Positions 11,318-19,825 of a stretch of DNA of 64,000 nt are shown in pieces. Every line of letters begins with the position of its first letter. Position 1 is the first letter of the stretch. Where the stretch lies: positions 169,012,001-169,076,000 of the forward strand of contig JBITNC010000001.1 of NCBI GenBank assembly GCA_050084985.1, written 5' to 3'. The translations under genes and the position numbers were made by a program. The notes under the pieces were generated by a model. It was not told the origin of the DNA and searched no databases. It saw nothing but the letters and a program-made list of their open reading frames with translations. This DNA is from Nageia nagi (Eukaryota; Pinophyta).

Positions 11318-11892
11318 TATGAAAATAAAGAGAAACTAGGGTCGGAAGCCTAGTATTGCCCTTTTCATTTGTTCTCGAAGACCTGTAGCTTCAGTCCGGT
11401 ACTATGAAACCATCTTGACCTTTCTTGTCTAGCACTCGTAATTGTTATTCTTAATTTGGTTACATTGTGGCAGCTTAGCTTGTTTCCTGAGTAATAGTTG
11501 CGGGTTGCTAGTATAACTGTGTCTGCTACATGGTAGAGTAGAAGCTGGGGAGCTATTCAGAGAGTGAGAACTTGTTCTGTGGCTGTGACACTAGATTCAG
11601 GCCAAGGTTTCGTACACTGCGAAAGCCCGCGCTGAACTAGTGATCTACCCCTTTGCTTTCTCTCTCGTTACCCTATCCTTTTACTTCCTTTCTTGTTACC
11701 CTATCCTTTTGCTTAAATCTCTCGCTCCCTACTCTTTTTATCTCTTTCCTGTTACTTTTTCTCTGCCCAATGGATAAGGAACCGGCCTTCTCCGGAGATC
11801 AGGCTGCGTCCTACAGTCTGTTTGTGAACTACTTTGGTTAAGATTGTTCCAGGCGCACATATTACACAATCTCAATCAACAGTATTTCTTTT

Positions 11893-11910
11893 TGGCACGC
11901 CCGGTGGGAC
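11893..11910 (+). promoter_or_regulatory. Candidate primer-binding site
   Basis: TGGCACGCCCGGTGGGAC begins 11 bases after the LTR end. The TGG start and GC-rich body fit a tRNA 3' end, and similar TTTTTGGCACGCCC sequences follow LTRs of other plant Ty3 elements. The tRNA is not identified. Confidence 0.6.
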
Positions 11911-12028
11911 ACGAAGAAATTTATTGGCGACTCTACTGAAGCACCATCCATGGTATGTATTAAAGCAAATTATTTATGAATATCATAGGTGCTTTGAACC
12001 TGTCATTTTCTTTTGCAATCTAGAGTTT

Positions 12029-13294
12029 ATGTGGACAAGATCTAAAACTAGAGCAGCAAAAGAAGAACCGGAATTTGGGAAGTTAGATACTCCTAGGAGA
12101 AAGACCCTGATCAAGTCCAAGTCTCTGAATAGTGTCGACTCCCTAAAATCCTCTATCAAGCCAGAACCATCCAATCTTCATACTAGAAATACCTTCCCTA
12201 AAATGGCTAATCCAGCTCAGAACATTTATCCGGAATGGGACAATGGAGTTCCTATAGCTCTGGCGGTATTACATGATATCCCAGCAAATGTTTTTAAAAC
12301 CCTTCCGGAGTTTGATGCAACTTCAGAAAAAATGGCTTATGAGCACTGTGTGGATGTAGCCGGCCTAGCAAAGATTCACAATATTCAGCATGAAGATGTT
12401 ATGGTGAGATTACTGGCTCAGTCTTTCAAAGGAAAGGTCCTGGATTGGTACAGGGGCCTTTCTAATGGATCCATCAGTACCTGGGCTCAACTGGCAGAGC
12501 CCTTTATCCTGGAGTTTAATGAACTAGGGGATCCCTTTTCTCTGCTCACTCAGTTCACGTCAATCAAAAGGTTTGAACAAGAGAACATCCTAGATTTTAA
12601 CATTAGATTCCAGAAAACATGGACAAGAGTACCCATGCCAGTCAGGCCTCAGCAATTCCAAGCCTTAATGTATTATTTGAGAGCCTTTCCTCCGGATCTC
12701 TCTCTGCAAATCCAAAATTCCGGAGTGAATACTTTCCCGGAGGTCTATAGACAAGCAGTATATGCTGAATCATGCCTTATTGCAGTTGGGAAATTACCAA
12801 GCCATATGCCAATGCCCTATTTCCCAATAACCACAACACAACAGCAAATTTTGAGACCTCCGGTAATCAGTTCAGTCCCGCCTCTGGCTAATATTCCTGC
12901 CCCTGTTCAACCCTGGTCGTCAAATTTGCCAATTCCTAGAGCTCCCTTGGCCTTACCAGCTCCACATCAGCCTAATATGAACCAAGGAGTAGCATCATCT
13001 ACAGAAATTCAGGAACTCCAGAATTTGTGTAGAAATATGGCAAACCAGATTACCGTGTTGACCAGACAAAATAATGCCAGAAGATATCCCTACCCTGCTG
13101 TAGAGAAAGCTCAACATGTGTTGAATGAGGATGTGGACCAAGCTTCCACTTCCGGGGCGGCTAATGGGTTGTGTTTGGCTTGTAATGATGCTCATGAACA
13201 AACAACCTGCCCTATTTTTCAATACCAAGAGTATCTGTCGAGGAGTGGAGGTATTCCTCCGCCTGGCGTAGCGGATGACAAAGCCGGAACGTGA
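12029..13294 (+). CDS. Gag polyprotein of the gag-only element
   Basis: Intact 421-residue frame. I take ATG 12029 (MWTRSKTRAAK) as start because the frame upstream of it reaches back into the LTR without an ATG. Residues 1-60 are basic. The retrotransposon gag (capsid-type) domain covers about 95-260, with the conserved LDWYRGL at 138-144 and a following FILEF segment. Residues 270-360 are proline-rich. A zinc-knuckle-like motif lies at C382, C385, H389, C394, giving CX2CX3HX4C, one residue shorter than the canonical CCHC. The protein would assemble particles and package RNA. Similarity in layout to Tat-type gag is clear, but there is no protease to process it. No internal stop, consistent with recent activity. 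Confidence 0.88.
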   Translation: MWTRSKTRAAKEEPEFGKLDTPRRKTLIKSKSLNSVDSLKSSIKPEPSNLHTRNTFPKMANPAQNIYPEWDNGVPIALAVLHDIPANVFKTLPEFDATSEKMAYEHCVDVAGLAKIHNIQHEDVMVRLLAQSFKGKVLDWYRGLSNGSISTWAQLAEPFILEFNELGDPFSLLTQFTSIKRFEQENILDFNIRFQKTWTRVPMPVRPQQFQALMYYLRAFPPDLSLQIQNSGVNTFPEVYRQAVYAESCLIAVGKLPSHMPMPYFPITTTQQQILRPPVISSVPPLANIPAPVQPWSSNLPIPRAPLALPAPHQPNMNQGVASSTEIQELQNLCRNMANQITVLTRQNNARRYPYPAVEKAQHVLNEDVDQASTSGAANGLCLACNDAHEQTTCPIFQYQEYLSRSGGIPPPGVADDKAGT

Positions 13295-13830
13295 ACTTGA
13301 TGAATTCCACACCAGCGGACACAGTAGTTTTTCTGAAGCCCACTAGCGCGGGAAAGTGACCGTTGGGAAGAAGGAATTTGATTTGTATACATATTGTAAA
13401 TAGTGTGATGTTGCATTTATTTCGAGTGGTTGTTGTCAGTAATTTACTACTAGCATAACGTAAATAGTAGTGGAACCTTTTTGCGCCGGCAGAATTAAAA
13501 GTTTCCAAGAGGGTACATGCAATCAAATCCCAAGGTTCCCGAAAAGATCGTAAAACGGCAAATCAGTTATTAATGCGGCTGTCGTGAGTTGATTTCCCTC
13601 GCTTCGAAAGATCATGCGTTCAAGTGAGCTGTTAAAAGACCCAGAGCACTACTTACCAAGACACCTATATGCTAGTATTCATAGAAAGTTTTGGCTCACC
13701 AATTTGCAAAGTTAGCGCTTACTGAGCATCGCCAGGAACTGTGAAACAGAGCAAGAGAATCCGAGTTTGAGGCATAAGCAGTGGCCCAAGAAGGTTGATA
13801 AGCACAGCGCAAGGTGCCAAGCGAACAAGA
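13295..13830 (+). other. Spacer between gag and ORF2a
   Basis: No frame here looks coding. The spacer sits where protease and RT would normally start. It has in-frame stops in all plus frames. It could hold a splice acceptor for a subgenomic RNA expressing ORF2, but I cannot identify one with confidence. Confidence 0.5.
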
Positions 13831-14535
13831 ATGAGCTCAGGATCAGTGGCGAAGACGGCAAAGAAGGTATCAGATTCCATGGAGTTATTGTGGGATACGG
13901 AGATTACAGCCCCGAACAAGAACCCCAAGGGCACTGCGGAAGGTAAGTGCCCAAACTTCAGCTTCAATCATATAGCTCATTCCCCAATGGGTTCGGGTCT
14001 CATGCATTTCATCCCTCATAGATGCTTTCCTGCTCCCGAGTTGGTAGAAATCATAAGAGGGGCATTCGATCCTGCAACTAGGAGAGTCAGAGACTTGCAA
14101 GGTAGAACTATCCTAAATTTGGATTCTGTTGCAATAGCGGAGGCTTTCAGTCCACCCCCTCCTATGGTTCCCCTCATGCAAATTGATTGGTATATCACAC
14201 CTAGCGCCAACCTAAGAGCAAATATCACTGCTTGGCTAAATAAAAATACAGCCGGTTCCGCAAAGTTTAGAGAGTTCCCCAGTTCTGAACTCCCACTCTC
14301 AAACTTTTCTGCACATCTACAATTACTATTGTCCATGCTAGCCATAGCAGCAGGGGAGGAAACAGATAGATATGTCTCACCTTCAAGGTTAGTTATAGCT
14401 TATCGGATTTCTCACCCAGTTTCTCCCGCAATGTATGACTGGTCTAGTGCCCTTTCGGATGGAATATCGGAACAGCTAGCAAGGATTGGCGATGGATTTC
14501 ATTTTGCTTATATACATCATACATTGTCTGGATGA
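13831..14535 (+). CDS. ORF2a, 234 aa, unrecognised protein of the gag-only element
   Basis: ATG 13831 gives MSSGSVAKTAKK; the frame is open a little farther upstream but without an ATG. The first 45 residues are basic and polar. Then comes a predicted globular part: FNHIAHSPMGSGLMHFIP, LVEIIRGAFDP, and a segment DLQGRTILNLDSVAIAEAF (88-106). The last recalls, weakly, the G-x-x-[IV]-x-[LF]...I pattern of the putative plant transposon protein and plant mobile domain families. It is followed by WYITPSANL, SNFSAHLQLLLSMLAIAAG and SPSRLVIAYRI. It ends in TGA that overlaps the ATG of ORF2b. The two ORFs probably form one functional protein or a coupled pair. No retroviral enzyme motif is present. 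Function unknown. Confidence 0.75.
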   Translation: MSSGSVAKTAKKVSDSMELLWDTEITAPNKNPKGTAEGKCPNFSFNHIAHSPMGSGLMHFIPHRCFPAPELVEIIRGAFDPATRRVRDLQGRTILNLDSVAIAEAFSPPPPMVPLMQIDWYITPSANLRANITAWLNKNTAGSAKFREFPSSELPLSNFSAHLQLLLSMLAIAAGEETDRYVSPSRLVIAYRISHPVSPAMYDWSSALSDGISEQLARIGDGFHFAYIHHTLSG

Positions 14536-17315
14536 TGATTCATCAAAATGCCGAGGTTTTCAAAAATCTAACCCTGGTCCAGAGTAATGAAGATGGGTCT
14601 CAGAAGCCAGTGGACAAGTGGACCGAGGAGGTGAGGTCTTCGGCAAATTACTACTCCTTTGTGGAGAAATTTTTAGTTCCAGCAATGGGTCTATTAACCC
14701 CCACAGTTCCGAGGTTATCAACAGCCTCCAAACTATACCTCCGCATGCCCCATGGAGAGGTCGGGGACTGGTTTTTTGCGGAAAATGGGACTTTCATAAG
14801 ACTGTATGGGTTTTCTGGGGCCCCGTTTTTGCTACCAGTTCATGTAACTGATTGGATTTTCAGTGTGGAATACGCCAGACAGATGGATTATATTGACTCC
14901 AAATACGGAGCTGCCGCCAAAAAGAGAGGAGTCTATGCTCTCCCCCACAAAGTGCATGACCTGGTGCTCCAAAGCCGGGGAGCAAGCGACTATTTAAGGG
15001 GCAAGTTATTGAAACTAAAATTGAAGGAATTGAGTTCATATTGTCTATATGATCCAGAGGATATTTTTGGCAAGAAGCTGAGAAGCCAACCCAATTCCCC
15101 GGCTTTTAGAGCCGAAAATAAGCCAGAGCTGCTTAAGTGGCGAAATCCGGAGCAGGAAGACAAGGTGATGCCCACCGCCGTAATCACCCAGGACTTGTTA
15201 CCGCCATGGCTGAGTTTCTATAACAGGAAAGCCGTTTTTGACCTGAAGACCGACTCCATCTCAAAAAAGGCTTTGAAAACACTAAGAGATCAGAGATGGA
15301 GTGAAGAAAAAATAGCTGCCTTTACCCAGTACAGGATTGAGTCTGGGAATAGGAACACTCCTCTAGAATCTGATCTAGACGACAAATTTGAGGAGATGTG
15401 GGAATTGGAACATCCCACAGAAGTTCCTACGGGTGAAGATTCTGATGACAGTGAAGAGCAGGGGCATGCTATGTCTCAAGCACCAGCCCGGGAAAAGCAA
15501 CATGAGGAGGAAATCAGGGAGATTTCCACGGAGACGGCGACTAAGAGGCCAGAAAGAGTCTACATGGCCAAAAGGAAAACACAGATGGAGAAGGCATCAC
15601 TACCGCCACCACCTAAAAGGAGAAGGAGGAGCCCGACGCCCTCAGGTACGCTTCCTACTCCTTCTTCCCCTCTTTCTCTTTCTTCTGCTCTGCCGGCTCA
15701 TACTGTTCCCATTTCTGTTTCCATCACCCTTCCCCCAATTCCAGCAGCTATTCCAGCTGCACACATACCATCTCTCATTTCACCACCGTCCACCCAACGG
15801 CAGAGCCCCCCTCTTCCTACACCCATTCTACAAATTCCTCCCCTCGCAAGCATCATTACAATACCTTCATCACCCCAACCCTCCCCACCTCCATCGTCCG
15901 CTCCTCTCTCTATCTCAACACTTCCTGCAGCGGATCTTTCCGGAAACAGTAACCCCGGGGCCAGTCAAGCTAGTCCCGTGACACCAGCTCAACAGATCGT
16001 AGCCGCTTCATCTCAGGAGTTGAGCGCCAGATCCCCCTTCATCATGATATCAGGGCAGCAGGTATCCGTGGATGGCATCATGCAGCAGTATCAGCAGATG
16101 AAACAAGGGCAGGAGTCATGGATGCAGAAGCAAGCGAAAAAACTTCCACTTCCGGAAAATCCGGTAAGGTTCCGGACATCCATGGATCCGAAGCATAAGG
16201 TGCTGGAAATGGCTATTGTCCAGGATCCACAAGAAGGGCTAAGTGATTTGTCATCCATGAACACCCGGGTGAAGATTGACACCCGCAGCATATCTAGGAG
16301 TGATAAGAACGAGCTCCTACAAACAGCTGTCGATCTCAACATATCAGAACTTACCAAGTTAGAGGTCAAATACCATAAGCTGCAAAAGGCCCATGAAGCC
16401 ATGAAGCAGCAATTAGACACGAATAAAATAAAACTGAAGGCTGCGGAGAATAATATATCAATTTTGAAGACTAGTTTAGCGATGGCTCCTACAGCGGATA
16501 AGCTGAGCCAAAAGGATGCTATCATCGCTCAAAGAGATGCGGAAATAACTGCCAGAGTAGCGGAGATCAGCAGTCTGAACGCTAACATGGTGGAACTCCA
16601 AGCAAAGCTGAATGCAAATAAAGTAGACAAATCTTTTCTGTTAAATACAAAAGAAAAATTTTGGGAGCTGAGGATGCAGGAAGTCAAAGACTTAATTCAT
16701 CTAAGGGACTATGTGGAGTCATGTTTATCAGAACTCAAAAGGCTCGAAGCTGAGGTCACAAGATGTGAAAGTATTCTGAACCCCATTTCAGAACAGGCTA
16801 AGCAGGCAAATAAAAGACTAAACAGCCTCTCGAATGAGAAATTGCAGTCATATAACATTGGTGACCGAGTGGAGCTCATGTCGGCGATTGATTACCCAGG
16901 GAGGGGTAAATGGGTTTGTCAGGAGATTCGTAATAATGTCCTACGCCGGACGCAAGAGATGGAGACTCTAAAATCAGAAATTCAAGGGTTGAATGCGTCC
17001 GAAATTCTAGACTTATGGAGAAGCGACGGCTCACTCGTCACAGAGGCTGATTTTTTGAGTAGTCTGCAGAATAGGATTCAGAATACGGATGATGTTGATA
17101 CACTCCTGGTGTCCTTCGATGAGACAAATTTTGTAAAATTCTTTGATTCTTTGGCCGACGGCAGCTTTAGGATACAGCAGTTGCTGAGGAGACATGCAAA
17201 TATATCATATGAGGTGCTGAACCATACAGCCTTAGCGCAAGCAAGGCTGAAAGATTTTTACGGGATCCCGGTGAATTGGAATAAAGTCGAGCAGATCCTG
17301 AGTCTGCAGAACTAA
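14532..17315 (+). CDS. ORF2b, 927 aa, unrecognised protein of the gag-only element
   Basis: Starts ATGATG at 14532, in the -1 frame relative to ORF2a and overlapping its stop by four bases. Fully open for 927 codons. Residues 1-180 look globular and seem to continue the ORF2a domain (SANYYSFVEKFLVPAMGLL, GDWFFAENGTFIRLYGF). Residues 280-345 are acidic. A basic cluster PKRRRR at 361-366 looks like a nuclear localisation signal. Residues 367-500 are proline/serine-rich and low in complexity. Two coiled coils are likely at about 605-695 and 705-775, then a helical C-terminus. No D..D..E integrase triad, YXDD, DTG or zinc motif is visible. It could be a nuclear accessory or structural protein. 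Function unknown; the open frame in a very young copy suggests use. Confidence 0.8.
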   Translation: MMIHQNAEVFKNLTLVQSNEDGSQKPVDKWTEEVRSSANYYSFVEKFLVPAMGLLTPTVPRLSTASKLYLRMPHGEVGDWFFAENGTFIRLYGFSGAPFLLPVHVTDWIFSVEYARQMDYIDSKYGAAAKKRGVYALPHKVHDLVLQSRGASDYLRGKLLKLKLKELSSYCLYDPEDIFGKKLRSQPNSPAFRAENKPELLKWRNPEQEDKVMPTAVITQDLLPPWLSFYNRKAVFDLKTDSISKKALKTLRDQRWSEEKIAAFTQYRIESGNRNTPLESDLDDKFEEMWELEHPTEVPTGEDSDDSEEQGHAMSQAPAREKQHEEEIREISTETATKRPERVYMAKRKTQMEKASLPPPPKRRRRSPTPSGTLPTPSSPLSLSSALPAHTVPISVSITLPPIPAAIPAAHIPSLISPPSTQRQSPPLPTPILQIPPLASIITIPSSPQPSPPPSSAPLSISTLPAADLSGNSNPGASQASPVTPAQQIVAASSQELSARSPFIMISGQQVSVDGIMQQYQQMKQGQESWMQKQAKKLPLPENPVRFRTSMDPKHKVLEMAIVQDPQEGLSDLSSMNTRVKIDTRSISRSDKNELLQTAVDLNISELTKLEVKYHKLQKAHEAMKQQLDTNKIKLKAAENNISILKTSLAMAPTADKLSQKDAIIAQRDAEITARVAEISSLNANMVELQAKLNANKVDKSFLLNTKEKFWELRMQEVKDLIHLRDYVESCLSELKRLEAEVTRCESILNPISEQAKQANKRLNSLSNEKLQSYNIGDRVELMSAIDYPGRGKWVCQEIRNNVLRRTQEMETLKSEIQGLNASEILDLWRSDGSLVTEADFLSSLQNRIQNTDDVDTLLVSFDETNFVKFFDSLADGSFRIQQLLRRHANISYEVLNHTALAQARLKDFYGIPVNWNKVEQILSLQN

Positions 17316-17409
17316 AGTGAGGTACAATTCTTTGATTCATGTAAATAACAGACTGGGTTCTAAATTCCTCTTCCATAAAGGCGAAATTTTCCCTCAGAAG
17401 TCGCCATAA
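17316..17409 (+). other. 3' untranslated stretch before the 3' LTR, no clear polypurine tract
   Basis: Ninety-four bases between the ORF2b stop and the 3' LTR. The bases directly before the LTR read CAGAAGTCGCCATAA, not a purine run; the only purine-richer patch (AAAGGCGAAA) is at about 17378-17387. The LTR boundary is fixed by identity with the 5' LTR, so the missing tract is real. Confidence 0.6.
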
Positions 17410-18901
17410 TGTAGATTCCTACAAAATAAATTCTTTATTAAAGCCCCGGTATACCTTAATTTCAACCATGGGTTCATTCTTAGATTCTCTGGAGTTTTTT
17501 GGAGCGGATAACGTAGCTCGGGATCAGAGTAAAGTTTTCCGGAATGAAATGGTGACGTGGCGGAGAATAAGATATTCATCTTTCGGCAAGGACCAAGTTC
17601 CGGAAAAGACGAAGTAAGCACAAGTGTCTCCGGGAAACAAAGCATTCCGGATATATGAAGATGACATCACGGAAAAGAAGAAGCTCATAATTGCAAAGGA
17701 AACCGGAGTCCGGAGGAGATGACGTCAGCAGGTAGCGACTTAGTATCCGGAGCCATAAAGGAAAACATTCCGAAGGGAAGAAAGATGACATCACAGGTGA
17801 AACGACGTTCACATTTTGAATAAGAACCGGAGCCCGGAACAGATGACATCAGCAAAGAGAAATTTAGTATCCGGAACCAGCGGGCGGGAAATTCCGGAGA
17901 TTCAAAGGTGACGTCACAAGGAAATATGAAGTTTGCATTCATAAAGCAAACCGGAGCCCGGAATGGATGACATCATCAAGGAGTAATTTAGTGTCCGGAG
18001 CCAGTGAATGAAGAAGTCCAGAGATTCAAGACTGACGTCAGGCGAAGGGTAAAGATTAACATTTGGGATTAAGACCGCGCCCAGAGGAAAATAGGCCGCA
18101 AGGAAAGATCGAAGAGTCCGAGTTGGAGAATTGAATATTCCGGGAGAGAAGGAAGTCTGCAAAATACCTGAGTGCCATCATCAGGGAACCGAATCGTCGG
18201 CGATCTGCCCAATTTTGTAACAGTCGGCCAAGTGTCATATGTAGGTGATATCAGTTCAAGAAGGCCAGAATCTTGCGGCCGTTTTGTAAACGTTTCTATT
18301 CTGTAATCTTGTAACTGTTATTAACACAGTATAAATATATGAAAATAAAGAGAAACTAGGGTCGGAAGCCTAGTATTGCCCTTTTCATTTATTCTCGAAG
18401 ACCTGTAGCTTCAGTCCGGTACTATGAAACCATCTTGACCTTTCTTGTCTAGCACTCGTAATTGTTATTCTTAATTTGGTTACATTGTGGCAGCTTAGCT
18501 TGTTTCCTGAGTAATAGTTGCGGGTTGCTAGTATAACTGTGTCTGCTACATGGTAGAGTAGAAGCTGGGGAGCTATTCAGAGAGTGAGAACTTGTTCTGT
18601 GGCTGCGACACTAGATTCAGGCCAAGGTTTCGTACACTGCGAAAGCCCGCGCTGAACTAGTGATCTACCCCTTTGCTTTCTCTCTCGTTACCCTATCCTT
18701 TTACTTCCTTTCTTGTTACCCTATCCTTTTGCTTAAATCTCTCGCTCCCTACTCTTTTTATCTCTTTCCTGTTACTTTTTCTCTGCCCAATGGATAAGGA
18801 ACCGGCCTTCTCCGGAGATCAGGCTGCGTCCTACAGTCTGTTCGTGAACTACTTTGGTTAAGATTGTTCCAGGCGCACATATTACACAATCTCAATCAAC
18901 A
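17410..18901 (+). repeat. 3' LTR of the gag-only element
   Basis: Same length as the 5' LTR. By-eye comparison finds seven differences, at 5' LTR positions near 10685, 10770, 10778, 11010, 11371, 11586 and 11823; all are transitions, several at CpG. Flanked on the right by GGTAC (18902-18906). Confidence 0.95.
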
Positions 18902-18906
18902 GGTAC

Positions 18907-18945
18907 AAGGAGAAAGAAAATCATAAGAGGATGCTAAAATAATTT
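18907..18945 (+). pseudogene. End of the interrupted Ty3 integrase remnant
   Basis: Joining 10358-10389 to 18907 across one copy of GGTAC gives a continuous reading NQRYKEKENHKRMLK, as expected in the C-terminal part of a Ty3 integrase. A stop follows, and the sequence then passes into the PMD remnant. The right boundary is approximate. Confidence 0.5.
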
Positions 18946-19371
18946 CAAGAGAAGGGCTGGTCTCACACCCACCCATCATGCATCATAGCCCTAAATAGTA
19001 CCAAATGTGAAAGAAATGGTAGAAACAACATACAAATCCTAAGGCTCCTCCCAAGTACTAACATAATCAAGCATCACCTATGCATTGTTTAGAGCATCCC
19101 AATCACGCATATATTTTATAAATTATGTAGGGGTTGCTAGGATATTTTGTGTTAACCTAAATGGTCATAATACATGACCAAGGTAATAAGGCTTTACATC
19201 CTTGTGTTGAATCTGAATAAGGCAATGTTACCTCACCCAAGAAAGCTGGTGGGCATCCTCATCCCATGCGAAGTCATGGTATGCAACCCACATAAGGTCT
19301 TCAGGTTGTAATTGATCCACATCTCTTCTCCTGATCTCAATTTTGTAAGGCACCATGTAGTACCCAATGTT
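18946..19371 (-). pseudogene. Plant mobile domain (PMD) protein remnant, C-terminal half
   Basis: Read on the minus strand from 19371: NIGYYMVPYKIEIRRRDVDQLQPEDLMWVAYHDF, then YYLGHVL, FRLTQNI and YVSTWEE, with stops between. This order (Y-R-x-x-[LV]-D-x-L-x-P-x-x-[FLV]-x-W-x-x-Y, then R-Q-F-G-L-x-Q) is that of PMD proteins such as the MAIN and long-form phosphatase-7 type found in plant genes and transposons. The other half is at 32677-33440; the copia A complex lies between. Frame continuity across the insertion point (LDLP then NIGYY) supports one original gene. Dead by stops. Confidence 0.55.
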
Positions 19372-19816
19372 TGATGTAATTAACCCTTTCCAAATTAATC
19401 TCTAGTTACAGAGATCTTAAGAAGGCATTTACAACATCAACATAATAGCACAATAACACAAGCTAAGCTCACAAATAACACAAGATATAAAGTGGTTCCT
19501 TTCTCCTTGGGAGAACATCCAATAATTAAGATCTTCTTATTCTCAAAGACATCTCTTATAGAATCTCTCCTCTCTCCAAACCTTAAACCTCAATTATTTT
19601 ATTACAATGAGAAGAGGGGTACCTCTCTATTTATAAGAAGAAACTCATCCTTTGACCTCTCTTTAACCCAAGGATAAGGTTAAAAGTATTTTTATATTTA
19701 TTTCTCTTTCTATATTTATTCTTTTAATGCTTTGAGGTATCTAAAGATACTTTAAGCATTAAATGAATTTACATTAAAGATAAATATTACACAATATTAC
19801 ATTACAAATTCTAACA
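19372..19816 (-). repeat. 3' LTR of copia A
   Basis: Minus strand starts TGTTAGAATTTGTAATG and ends GGTTAATTACATCA. It is preceded in the transcription sense by AAAAGGGAG (19817-19825), a good polypurine tract. It contains the imperfect palindrome shared by all copia LTRs here (about 19715-19770). Confidence 0.8.
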
Positions 19817-19825
19817 CTCCCTTTT

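Larger units (their letters stand above)
10390..11881 (+). repeat. 5' LTR of the gag-only element
   Basis: It starts TGTAGATTCCTAC and ends CAATCAACA. U3 holds a tandem array of CCGGA and TGACGTCA motifs (10533-11060); a TATA box lies at 11310; a CT-rich stretch lies at 11650-11770. Short open frames on the minus strand across U3 follow the tandem repeat and are not genes. A 24-codon upstream frame (ATG 11770 to stop 11841) precedes gag. Confidence 0.95.
10390..18901 (+). mobile_element. Complete young gag-only LTR retrotransposon with novel ORF
   Basis: An 8,512-bp element with two 1,492-bp LTRs (10390-11881, 17410-18901), TG..CA ends and perfect GGTAC duplications. The internal 5.5 kb encodes an intact Ty3-type gag and then two long overlapping open frames, with no trace of protease, RT, RNase H or integrase. 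It must therefore be mobilised by the pol of another element. The LTRs differ at seven positions, all transitions, so insertion was recent relative to everything else here. It is visibly more GC-rich than its surroundings. Large non-autonomous LTR elements are known in plants; a pol-less element that keeps gag plus about 1,160 codons of unrecognised protein is less usual. Confidence 0.92.

Noticed and set aside
15388-15981. 197-codon plus frame inside ORF2b
   Set aside because: A shadow of the proline/serine-rich part of ORF2b; composition is an alternate reading of CCN/TCN codons.
13295-17315. Possible hidden protease or RT in the gag-only element
   Set aside because: I looked for D[TSG]G, YXDD/FXDD, RNase H DED and integrase HHCC/DDE in all plus frames and found none.
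14532-17315. ORF2b as an envelope-like protein
   Set aside because: No signal peptide or transmembrane segment; it has a nuclear signal, a Pro-rich region and coiled coils instead.
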